Source: Platynereis dumerilii (lineage: Eukaryota; Annelida; Polychaeta; Phyllodocida; Nereididae). Taken from it: a stretch of DNA of 64,000 bases. Under the pieces are notes generated by a model. It was given only the letters and a program-made list of their open reading frames with translations, had not been told where the DNA came from and did not search any database. Position 1 is the first letter of the stretch; every line of letters starts with the position of its first letter. Positions 55,041 through 64,000 of this stretch are shown here, one piece after another. A program made the translations under genes and the position numbers. The DNA is taken from positions 1,116,001 through 1,180,000 of the forward strand of contig JAPTHN010000073.1 of assembly GCA_026936325.1 (NCBI GenBank). Direction: 5' to 3'.

Positions 55041-55380
55041 TTATTCACAAAGAAATGTATGCAATACTTTATTCACAACAAATACATGTGATTTGGCAAC
55101 CACTTTATGGTAATGGTGGCATCCCTTCCATGTTTTGAGGATGAGTTTTTCATTAATTCCTTCCGGTTTGAGCGGCGGTGAAGACGGACGGTGTGCACAA
55201 CTGCTCCTGCAAAATCGGTTCTCTAGCTCTTGGATAATACGGAAAAGAATCTTCTGACTAACTAAAAGTGTGTTATTTGACTGGGAGATCATCTGGAAAT
55301 CACTTTCAGTGATATTTGCCACATTTTACAGATGAAATAGACGTTTAAAATCCAATATGGCGGCGTCCACCGGGCGGGAA
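55041..55380 (-). other. Possible small gene with YY1-type promoter site
   Basis: The minus strand reads GGACGCCGCCATATTGG (55350-55366), a GC-rich YY1-like site typical of TATA-less promoters. An 83-codon frame (ATG at 55290, stop at 55041) with an SSCAHRPSSPPLKPEG segment and a KTWKGCHHYHKVVAK segment follows, with two AATAAA signals at its end. I do not recognise the product. The KGCHHYHK part is similar in DNA to 61572-61640 beyond the LINE, so it may belong to a repeat. A frame starting at 55322 uses GTG and is not preferred. Confidence 0.3.
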
Positions 55381-55636
55381 GAAAGCACGTGGTAAAATGA
55401 ATTTCGCATAGTCAAATGTAGAACTATTAGTGTTACTGCAACTAAATTTTGCCTAAATCCTCATTTATTTTGCCAACCATAGTGTGTAGCTGCTGCTGCT
55501 TACCCTGTATCTGGCTGCTAGACGGCCAAAAATACTGACTTCTGGGTTTTCTGAAAAACAATTTGACAAATCTAAAACACATATACTCTCATTTGTGTCG
55601 GCTGCAAGACGGCCCACCATGCATCACTGCATCACC

Positions 55637-55657
55637 CACGTGTTTTGCCTTATATAA
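55637..55657 (+). promoter_or_regulatory. E-box and TATA-like box before the SGNH-like ORF
   Basis: CACGTG (55637-55642) and TATATAA (55651-55657) lie 44-64 bases before the ATG. They could form the internal promoter of the LINE or a captured promoter. Confidence 0.4.
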
Positions 55658-55700
55658 CTGTTGTATTTCGGTCACACAGGACTGGTAACACGATAAAAAC

Positions 55701-56651
55701 ATGTCAACGGACGTATTAATCATTACGGACTCCAGGGGAGATGGGCTCGACGCCTACCTTGCATACTATCTGGAAGGATGTACTAACATCTGCTTCGAGT
55801 CACTCAAAGGGGCAAGCTTCAAAGACATACGAGTCTTCCTAGAAAAAAATGTGCAAGACCTAAAATTTGACTACGCTGCAATCATCGCTGGAATTTGTAG
55901 TTTCACAATAAAAAAGGATGGAAGGTTGTCATACTTCAGAAGCCCGTTTGTACGTGAGCCGTTAATACAAGGAGTCACCATTGAAATCAACAAAATCCGA
56001 GAGATCCTGTCCCCAGCCAAAGTTAGTATTGCTACAATACCCCCGGCCAGCATCGGTAAACACTACTGGACGATACATGATCTGACTCTAGCCCAGCTTC
56101 CCCCCGGAACAGAAGATCAGCAATGCTCTCTTGTACTAGATATTTTCAACACCAACAATGAGATCACCGCCAACAACATAGCGGCTGGAATAAAGAAAAT
56201 CCTGAATGTGGCAGATTACACCTTCGTAAATTCCCTCAAAAGGAGAAATTTTGGGAACCGCGAGATCTACAAAAGAACGACCCGCTTCTCCGATAAAGGT
56301 CTCTGGGACGGAGTAGACTTCGATGAAACACTCAAGCACAAAATCTTCTGTAGAATTGTTGATTTGTTACAGGAAGAAATCTATAGCCTAAAAGCAGCAA
56401 GTGCGCCTCCAACCCCTGCAGTACCCGTCCGCAGTCTCAAGATTGTCGTGCCAAATTGTGACAACCCTGAACATACAGCAAGTGTTGAATTGGCTGCCAG
56501 CCGGCCTGAATTAATAAGACTACTAAACCAGTCATCAGAAGGCTCTACTAATAGTAACGGACCCACCAGAGAGGACAGCCCACAACCAAGTACATCAGGT
56601 CTCAGGCTCAACCTGAAAATAACTATCGACAACGACCAGGAAGAAGAGTAG
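55701..56651 (+). CDS. SGNH/GDSL-like ORF of LINE A, intact
   Basis: An uninterrupted 316-codon frame. Residues 1-20 (MSTDVLIITDSRGDGLDAYL) resemble SGNH block I, with TDSRG in the GDS position. AAIIAGICSF near residue 60 sits where the Gly/Asn block would be. KGLWDGVDFDETLKHK near 205 resembles block V (DGVH), but Asp replaces the usual His, so catalysis is doubtful. The last 85 residues are Pro/Ser/Thr-rich with an acidic end. CR1-group LINEs are known to carry esterase-like domains; here it forms a separate upstream ORF. It is intact while the downstream frames are broken. The role in retrotransposition is inferred. Confidence 0.6.
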   Translation: MSTDVLIITDSRGDGLDAYLAYYLEGCTNICFESLKGASFKDIRVFLEKNVQDLKFDYAAIIAGICSFTIKKDGRLSYFRSPFVREPLIQGVTIEINKIREILSPAKVSIATIPPASIGKHYWTIHDLTLAQLPPGTEDQQCSLVLDIFNTNNEITANNIAAGIKKILNVADYTFVNSLKRRNFGNREIYKRTTRFSDKGLWDGVDFDETLKHKIFCRIVDLLQEEIYSLKAASAPPTPAVPVRSLKIVVPNCDNPEHTASVELAASRPELIRLLNQSSEGSTNSNGPTREDSPQPSTSGLRLNLKITIDNDQEEE

Positions 56652-57237
56652 GAAAGTGAGACTACCGTACACAACACCACACAAGAATCAATTTCCTCCA
56701 CTTCCAGCGAAGACCGAGTCTGGATCGACTACAAGAGAGTCAAAAGTGTCATACACAAGACCTAATATCGGTGAGACATTATAAGTTACATACTGGCTGC
56801 AAGACGGCTATTCTGACTTAACATTCACTCTGAGGCTGCCAGTCGGCCTATGTGACAATGTGACCAATTAGCTATCCTGTACACTGTGAAACACTTATCT
56901 GTATGTCGCTGCATAAAATTATTGAAAACCCTATTTGGCTGCTAGCCGGCCATAATGAAATGATTTAATCAAGCCAAGATATATATCTGGGAATATTGAA
57001 TGGTATGTGTATCCAAGTGATTGGCTGCAAGTACGGCCCTACTACCTAGTAAAGCCCACTACATGTTGTTCTACCAGACTGCTGAGACGTCTTGTTTGGG
57101 TCAAATGTCTTACTCTTAATGAGATAGGTTGCAAGTCGGCCTCTCCTGAATGTTCTCCAGTGAACCAAGTATCCAATATAACCAGCCCATAGTACCTGAC
57201 AAATTGTGTAGAAAGTCTATCCTCCCCATATTAAACC
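56652..57237 (+). other. Spacer of LINE A with clustered 15-bp motif
   Basis: Non-coding. Five of the eleven copies of GGYTGCNAGNCGGCC lie here, 40-105 bp apart except the first gap of 39 bp. Nothing else is recognised. Confidence 0.6.
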
Positions 57238-58191
57238 ATGAATACTAAATGGAAAGTTCCTACCCCAGATAATGTTAAAGAACTAGAAAAATGTAAAATA
57301 TGTAAAAACAAAGTACATAGAAATGACAAAGCTCTATCATGTGATGTATGTCTCCAATGGTGGCATGCTACCAAATGCCTCAAACTCACCGAAGATGTCT
57401 ACAATGTATAGCAGTGACAACACCAGCTGGTTCTGCGACAACTGCAAGGGAGCTTCAAAAGGCTTGAGAAACCACATGGTATTTATGCAGCAGCGCATCG
57501 AAGATTTGGAATCCAAGGTGAAAATCCTTGAAGAGCAAGCTATATCCAGAGAGGAAGCCTCTGATATTATTACGGAAGAGCTCCGTAACGAAGAGACTAC
57601 ACAATTAATTGAAGAAGCTGTCAACAAAAAAATTGAAGAAATCAAACCAAAAGAGACCAAAAAGACGGAAGTTCTTCACACTGTCAAGGAATACATATCA
57701 GACTTATCTGATGCTGACAGAAGGGCCAGCAACCTCATCATCCACAAACTTGAGGAAAGCACCGCGGAAGCCAAAGAGGACCAAGAAAACGAAGACAAAA
57801 TGAGAGTCACTGAAATACTTAAAGCCATTAAGGATGATCTCCAAGCAGAAACGATAAAGAAAATCACACGCTTAGGCCAGAAACAAGACAATGCCAGACC
57901 CATATTGGTTCAACTTGACAACAAGACAACCTCATCATTCCTGATTAAGAATGCCAAGAAACTAAAAGACACCGAATGGTCGGTAGGCATCGGCTTGGAC
58001 CTCCCCAAACGATCAGACAAGTTAGGAAATTCATTCTTGATCAAGCCAAGGAAAAAACGCCCGACTCTGAAAATTTTTATTCAGACTTGTGGGAGAACCA
58101 GGGAAAGGAAGAGTGGTCAAGTCAGCAAAGAAAACAGAAGGAACTTAACAAGAGTCAAGAAAGACATACAAGTCTGGTATACAAATTCTGA
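57238..58191 (+). pseudogene. LINE A ORF1: PHD finger, coiled coil, RNA-binding-like domain
   Basis: ATG at 57238. The PHD starts CKIC (residues 19-22), then SCDVCLQWWHATKC, and its last pair (WFCDNC) is in the next frame. A coiled coil (QQRIEDLESKVKILEEQAIS onward) spans about 57480-57660. A LINE ORF1-like segment follows: RRASNLIIHKLEES, then ITRLGQKQDNARPILVQL. The frame returns near 58015 to KFILDQAKEKTPDSENFYSD and stops at 58189-58191. There are thus two frameshifts (about 57390 and 58015). Because of the second, the middle frame runs on into ORF2, giving an artificial 462-codon frame. Confidence 0.65.
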
Positions 58192-61005
58192 CTGCATACT
58201 AAACAAACTAGATGAACTAAAGGAGAGAATCATATCGTCTAGGAGAATTCCGGACATTATTGCCATAACAGAGATCAAGCCAAAGAGGTTCCGCTACACC
58301 ATAACAGAAGCCAAGCTGTCTATAGAAGGATATGACGTATATTTGAAGAACGTAGATTCTGACCTCGGAAGGGGAGTCTGTATATATGCCAGTAAGGAGC
58401 TCAGTGTATCTGAAATCACTCTGGAAACAAACTTCGAGGAACATTTATGTTTATCAATTAAACTCAAAAATAGTGACAAACTAATATTCTGGAATATCTA
58501 TAGAAGCCCCAATTCTGGAACTGAAAACAATAACTTCCTCCTTGACCTTTTCGACAATATCCGAAACCATGGAGCTTCACATGTCCTATTAGTGGGTGAT
58601 TTCAACTACCCTAATATTAACTGGGAATCAGGGGAAACAAATGGGCCTGAGGGTAATCCCGTCAACTTCTGCGCGACAAAATCCAAGACTGCTTCTGGAC
58701 GCAAAAAGTAAACCAACTCACTCGTAGACGAGGATCCGACAGACCATCCATCCTTGACTTGGTGATCACTAACGAAGAAGACTTTGTCGAAGAAATAAAC
58801 TTTAGTAGTCCACTCGGCAACAGTGATCACTGCCTCATTAACTTCACATTCAAATGCTACATTGACCCGCCAAATGTTAAAACTAAAAAATTTTTCATGA
58901 ACAAAGCGAACTTTGGAAGTCTTAAGGAAAAATTAAATTTGGACTGGACAGCGAAGTTGGAGCAAATCAACGACGTCAACTCTATGTGGTCTACTTTTGA
59001 ACAAATTGTAAACGCAGCACAAAACGACTGTGTCCCCAATAAATATGTCTGGCGCAGCAACAAGAGGCATCCCGTACCTCTCGACCCGAGCACTGTGGCT
59101 GAAATTAAGAAAAAACACAGATCTTGGACAAGATACATGGAAACAAACGACGAGGGAATATCACGAGAAGATCAAGGCGCAAAGTTGAACTGTCAATAGC
59201 AAAAAATGTCAAAGACCAACCAAAAAAATTCTGGAGCTACATTAAATCTAAGACCAAAGTGCACTCATCTATACCTGAACTAGAAGAACGACGAGATGGT
59301 ACAAGTGTTAAGGCCAAGACCGACGAAGAAAAAGCGGAAATGCTGGGAAACTTCTTTAGTAGAGTTTTAATTGCGGATGAAAATGACTCCTACTTACATC
59401 TCGAAAATAGAAATTTCACTCTCCCCCTGACTGAAATTGAAGTGACAGTGGAAGAAGTCGTCAAGAAGTTAAGAAAATTGAAGACTGACAAGTCACCAGG
59501 ACCTGATAATATTTTCCCGAAAGTCCTAAAAGAAGCAGCCATGGAACTTGCTACACCATTAAAGATCATTCTTACAAAATCCTTAGAAACTGACACAGTT
59601 CCAGACGCCTGGAAAATTGGCCATATAAGAGCTATCCATAAGAAAGGTTGCAAGTCCGCCTGCGGTAACTACAGACCAATAAGTCTGACGTCTATATCTT
59701 GTAAGGTCTTTGAATCAATCATTCGTGACAACATTATGGCGCACATGACAACCAATCAACTATTCACTAAACAACAGTTTGGATTCCTTCCTCAGCGGTC
59801 TACAGTACTCCAGCTACTAAATATCCTAGACGAATGGACTGATGCACTGGACAAAGGCAACAACATTGAGGCAATTTATATACAAAAAGCCTTTGACACC
59901 GTCCCCCACAAAAAGTTACTACATAAACTCTCCTGTTATGGCATCCAGGGTAATCTCCTCAAATGGTTTAATAGTTTCCTTACCAACAGATACCAATATG
60001 TAGAAATTAACGGTCGTAAATCGCTACCCAAACCTGTCACCAGTGGTGTTCCACAAGGCTCCGTTCTCGGACGACTCCTTTTCATCATCTACATGAACGA
60101 TCTGCCAGATCAACTGAACTCCAAGGTATATATGTTTGCAGATGACACAAAAAGTTTTTCAAATTTACGACAAATCAACAAACGTGATTGATGACTCCAT
60201 ACAAGAAGACCTGGACAAACTCCAGCATTGGTCGGACAACTGGTTAATGAAATTCCACCCGGAAAAATGTAAGCAACTGCACATTAAGAAAACCAGTAAT
60301 ACTACCACCCTGCCCTGCAGACACCTCTATACTAACGAAGGAAACGGCCCAAGAACAGATTCTGAAGTAAATCTTCCACCTACAGACCACGAGAAAGACC
60401 TTGGGGTCATCTTTGATAATCATTTAAACTTCAAACTACATATCAATAGTATCATCCAAAAGGCATCGCAAATAATGGGTCTAATAAGAAGAAATTCCAT
60501 CGAGTTGACACCACAGACCTTTAAACCACTTTACGTGAGTCTGGTTAGATCACAACTGGAATACGGTCAGTCAGTGTGGAGCCCTCACACAAAAGCTGAA
60601 ATACTTCGTCTTGAAGGCGTACAACGAAATGCCACCAGGCAGGTAAACGGCCTCAAAAACCATTCATACACCGAAAGATTAAAATTACTCAAACTCCCAA
60701 CACTTCAGTATAGACGACGTCGAGGGGACATGATAGAAGTATATAAACACAGCCATGGCCTGTATGACGAGAATGTACAGCTTTGCCTCCCCTGTGCAGA
60801 GGATAATAGACGTGGCCATCGTTACAAACTGTACAAGCGAAGAACTCTGGCTCTAGATGTTCGTAAATTTAATTTTGTCAACAGGGTGATTGATGACTGG
60901 AACTCCTTACCCCCAGAGGTAGTTGAAGCCAAGACTCTGGACTCATTCAAAAACCGGTTAGATAAGCACTGGAAGGAAGAAATGTATACTTTGCCCGGCA
61001 GCTAA
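58160..61005 (+). pseudogene. LINE A ORF2: endonuclease and reverse transcriptase
   Basis: AP-type endonuclease: VWYTNSDCILNKLDELK, IIAITEIKPK, IYRSPNS, LLVGDFNYPNINW (about 58590) and NSDHCLINF (about 58819). RT: DKSPGPDNIFPKVLKEA, GNYRPISLTS, QQFGFLPQRST, SGVPQGSVLG and FADDTK (about 60134). Motif A reads EAIYIQKAFDTVPHKKL where relatives have YLDFQKAFD, so the first catalytic Asp is missing. Thumb and C-terminal region (LVRSQLEYGQSVWSPHTKAE) continue to TAA at 61003. Frameshifts lie near 58665, 59150 and 60150. This copy cannot be active. Confidence 0.8.
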
Positions 61006-61571
61006 GATTCAACAATAAGTTACAACCATTAGGCCGATTTCACTCTACGTCTGTATAACTTTTCACCCTTGTATTACCATGACCCCAATTGGTACTGTGG
61101 TTCACTGGAGAACACACTGTGCATATCAATTTATATACGGTTGCAATCTGGCCAGTATCTCGTATCCAGTATTACTGAAAAAATTACTGGTGATCCAACA
61201 AAGTTGCTATATTACGGTTGCTAGTTCAGCCTGTAAACATGGACTCATACAATAATCACCCAAATCTGCAGTCCCCTGTGAAGGAGCTAAATAAATAATT
61301 GGACATCATCATTCAGATGATGTTTTTGTAAATATGTACATACTGTATATACAAATTTTTTCTACATATCAATATCTATATTGATTATCATCTGCACTTT
61401 GCCTGCACATCCGTCCGATCTTCAGTACACCTCCGTCCGCACAAACTGTGATCTTTAAATTAACATTACGATCTGGATATAGAGGTCTATGCCAAGACCT
61501 GCGTCCAGTAACTACTTGATACTTGATACTTGATACAATTAATTGCACATTTTTGTCCCACCATGTGATGG

Positions 61572-61645
61572 GACTGGGGTTGGTAACCAGTTTATAGTAA
61601 TTGTGGCAATCCTTTCGATGACTTAAGGGTGGGTTTTTAATGGTG
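61572..61645. repeat. Segment related to 55095-55160, beyond the LINE
   Basis: TTGGTAACCAGTTTATAGTA, then ATTGTGGCAATCCTTTCGATGA-like sequence, aligns with the 55095-55160 segment at about 70-75% in the same orientation. On the minus strand both read C-H-x-Y-x-K-x-V. Perhaps two copies of a repeat or exon on either side of LINE A. Confidence 0.45.
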
Positions 61646-61649
61646 GTGT

Positions 61650-62400
61650 GTACCTCCATTTTTGCAGTCCCATTGAGAGAATGGGGAGTTCTGGCGGGAA
61701 ATTCAAAATTTGAGCATTTTCAGAATGTCTTTTGGCCATAACTTGGCCATTTTGTTTGGAATCATTTTGGGTCAACTGACCTATTTAACTTGATTATAGA
61801 GCATCCTTCTGGTATAGGAATTAAGAGTAGGCATGTTGTAATTTAGACAAGACTTTAGCTTTATTTTTGGCACATTATTGTATTTTTTATCCTAGTTATG
61901 ACTTTTTGGTGTCCAGTCCACATGACATTATTTCTTTTCTCGAAATTATTGAAAAACGTTTAAAAAAAACTATTTCTGGCGTATTGGGCAGTAATGCCAA
62001 AACTATGCCATGTATTTTTTTTATTTTTGGCGCATTATGTCTAGTCCACATGACATTAATACTTTTCTCACCATACTGAAAAATATGAATTTTTTTTTTT
62101 TTTTCCGGAACTATACTCAAAAGCTGCTGTGCATATGATATTGAAATTTGCATATATAATATGTATTAAATACCCAAGATGTGCATTATGACAGTCTAAA
62201 TGTTCTGAAAAACAGGGACAGATGAAAATTCATCAAAAAAGTGAAAAAAAAAAACAAGAATCCACGGATTCAAAACCGACCTAATGCAATGAAATTGATG
62301 ATACCATTGCTTAAACCACTGAGCAACTGATATTGGAAGATAGGAGAAATAGTTGATTGGAAGATGCTAGACTATTAGTATAGAATCAGTGCAGTTTGAA
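61650..62400. other. No gene recognised
   Basis: AT-rich. A GTCCACATGACATTA segment occurs twice (61914 and 62043). Nothing else could be supported. Confidence 0.4.
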
Positions 62401-62404
62401 CAGA

Positions 62405-63597
62405 TTTCTTAAAAAAAGGAAAGATGGCTGCCAAAATTGCCGCCATCTTGGATTTCTCAACATGTTCCTCATCCATACCCACAGGCCAATACCTGTACCA
62501 AATTTCATAACTGTAAGTGAAATATTAAGGTCACAATGGGCAGTTCAAGAATGAAGAAAGATGGCTGCCAAAATAGCTGCCACAAAATGGCTGCCATCTT
62601 GGATTTCTCGACATGTTCCCAATCCATACCCAGAGGCCCATACATGTACCAAATTTCATAACTGTAAGTGAAATATTAAGGTCACAATGGGCAGTTCAAG
62701 AATGAAGAAAGATGGCTGCCAAAATGGCCACCACAAAATGGCCACCATCTTGGATTTCTCGACATTTTCCCAATCCATATCCAGAGGCCCATACCTGTAC
62801 CAAATTTCATAACTGTAGGTGAAATATTCAGGTCACAATGGGCAGTTCAACAATGAATAAAGATGGCTGCCAAAATGGTCACCACAAAATGGCCGCCATC
62901 TTGGATTTCTCGACATGTTCCCAATCCATGCCCTGAGTCCCATACCTGTACCAAATTTCATAACTGTAGGTGAAATATTATGGTCACAATGGGCTGTTCA
63001 AGAATGAAGAAAGATGGCTGCCAAAATGGCCACCACAAAATGGCCGCCATCCTGGATTTCTCGACATGTTCCCAATCCATGCCCAGAGTCCCATACCTGT
63101 ACCAGATTTCATAACTGTAAGTGAAATATTAAGGTTACAATGGGCAGTTCAAGAATGAAGAAAGATGGCTGCCAAAATGGCCACCACAAAATGGCTGCCA
63201 TCTTGGATTTCTCGACATGTTCCTCATCCATACCCACAGGCCCATACCTGTACCAAATTTCATAACTGTAAGTGAAATATTAAGGTCACAATGGGCAGTT
63301 CAAGAATGAAGAAAGATGACTGCCAAAATGGCCACCACAAAATGGCCGCCATCTTGGATTTCTCGACATGTTCCCAATACATCCCCAGAGGGCCATACCT
63401 GTACCAGATTTCATAACTGTAAGTGAAATATTAAGGTCTAAATGGGCAGTTCAAGAATGAAGAAAGATGGCTGCCAAAATGGCCGGCACAAAACGGCAGC
63501 CATCTTGGGTTTCTCGACATGTTCCCAATCCATACCTAGAGTCCCATACCTGTACCAAATTTCATAACTGTAAGTGAAATATTAAGGTCACAATTGG
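62405..63597 (+). repeat. About 150-bp satellite with YY1-like AAGATGGCNGCC sites
   Basis: Eight units. AAGATGGCTGCCAAAAT occurs at 62421, 62559, 62708, 62862, 63011, 63164, 63314 (one change) and 63464, spacing 138-154 bp. Each unit has AAGATGGCTGCC and, about 35 bp on, the opposing GGC(C/T)GCCATCTTGGATTTC, then a CATACCTGTACCAAATTTCA segment and GTGAAATATTAAGGTCACAA. Unit identity is high. Open frames are read-through. Confidence 0.9.
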
Positions 63598-64000
63598 GAA
63601 AAACCTTGTCTGTCATTGCCAAATGTGGTTTACATCTGGTTTGTGGTTGCAGTTTATGCCTACTGTTTATGGTTTCACCTGATCCATTTACAGCTCCTGT
63701 ATTAACCGGCCTCCGCTGTTAGGCCGGTTAAAAATTTAAATATGTGATTCACTCAATCTTGCAATTGCATCTAAAAAAATTTCCAGATATCCTCCCTTTA
63801 ACATCTCTAGTTGGAATGTTAACCCTATGATTTTTTTATGAAAATCTAAACACTAGAAAAAATAAGGATTTTTGCCTATTTTCTGACATTTCTGTCTGAA
63901 ATGCCTAAAATGATGAAGGTTAAGTGGTTAAAATTCAAGCATATCACAGTTAAACATACTTTGAAGGAATAATCAAGGCCGTTGCATGAGTTATTACAAA
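63598..64000. other. No gene recognised; one hairpin
   Basis: TAACCGGCCT and AGGCCGGTTA (63696-63731) form a 10-bp-arm hairpin with CCGCTGTT-like loop, similar in style to the fold-back cores. The rest is unassigned. Confidence 0.4.

Larger units (their letters stand above)
55500..61540 (+). mobile_element. CR1-like LINE, nearly full length, decayed (LINE A)
   Basis: In order: leader with CACGTG and TATATAA, SGNH-like ORF, 590-bp spacer, PHD/coiled-coil ORF1, endonuclease and reverse transcriptase ORF2, 535-bp 3' UTR and three ACTTGAT heptamers (61514-61534). A GGYTGCNAGNCGGCC motif recurs at 55513, 55600, 56492, 56795, 56834, 56937, 57023, 57127, 59646, 61139 and 61216. The PHD, esterase-like and EN/RT content and the heptamer tail fit the CR1 group. 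At least five frameshifts separate the ORF2-side frames. The 5' boundary is uncertain and a TSD was not found. Confidence 0.75.

Noticed and set aside
57323-58711. A single 462-residue fusion protein of PHD/coiled-coil and endonuclease
   Set aside because: Arises because a frameshift in ORF1 lets its middle frame run into ORF2; the natural ORF1 end is in another frame at 58191.

Overview
The window looks like nuclear DNA of a marine invertebrate animal. It has TATA-box genes with GT-AG introns and AATAAA signals, tRNA-headed SINEs with ATCT tails, CR1-type LINEs, many hAT-like and TA-target TIR elements, fold-back elements and several satellites. I cannot name the species; a hemichordate, echinoderm or lancelet would fit, but nothing seen is diagnostic. 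All alignments were made by eye, so repeat edges are good to a few bases where a target-site duplication (TSD) is quoted and to tens of bases otherwise.

The clearest host genes are five copies of one family at 21.4, 26.1, 31.6, 35.9 and 41.9 kb. Each encodes a 102-residue secreted, Tyr/Gly-rich, Cys-free (mature) peptide. Copies 1 (+) and 2 (-) face each other tail to tail, and so do copies 3 (+) and 4 (-); copy 5 (+) stands alone. Members of a pair are nearly identical while the pairs differ at about 14 residues. Both inter-gene spacers carry the same repeat with a U6 snRNA-derived segment, so a convergent pair was probably duplicated as a block and then homogenised within each pair. Four copies keep an intron that begins at the stop codon; copy 4 has lost it. 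A candidate terminal exon of another gene lies at 4.0-4.1 kb (-).

The rest is mobile-element mosaic. 0-11 kb: tandem repeats, including a roughly 115-bp satellite. 11.5-13.1 kb: a hAT-type element with a perfect 8-bp TSD that has amplified an 18-bp unit. 15.7-20.7 kb: a large imperfect palindrome. 22.5-23.05 kb: two hAT-like MITEs, one at the edge of the other. 26.35-27.7 kb: a long-TIR DNA transposon with a Tc1-like helix-turn-helix remnant. 39.86-40.67 kb: a MITE holding a 635-bp fold-back. 43.4-49.2 kb: minisatellites, a 2-kb TIR element and a run of fold-back elements. 49.65-54.7 kb: a nested stack of TIR elements that also contains a truncated LINE. 55.5-61.5 kb: a decayed CR1-like LINE with an intact 316-codon SGNH-like ORF in front and a recurring 15-bp motif. 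62.4-63.6 kb: a roughly 150-bp satellite rich in YY1-like sites.

Three patterns merit most attention. (1) The paired, homogenised peptide genes. (2) A group of TA-flanked TIR elements with TAGGG-type ends, each carrying its own amplified subterminal motif. (3) The LINE-wide GGYTGCNAGNCGGCC motif.
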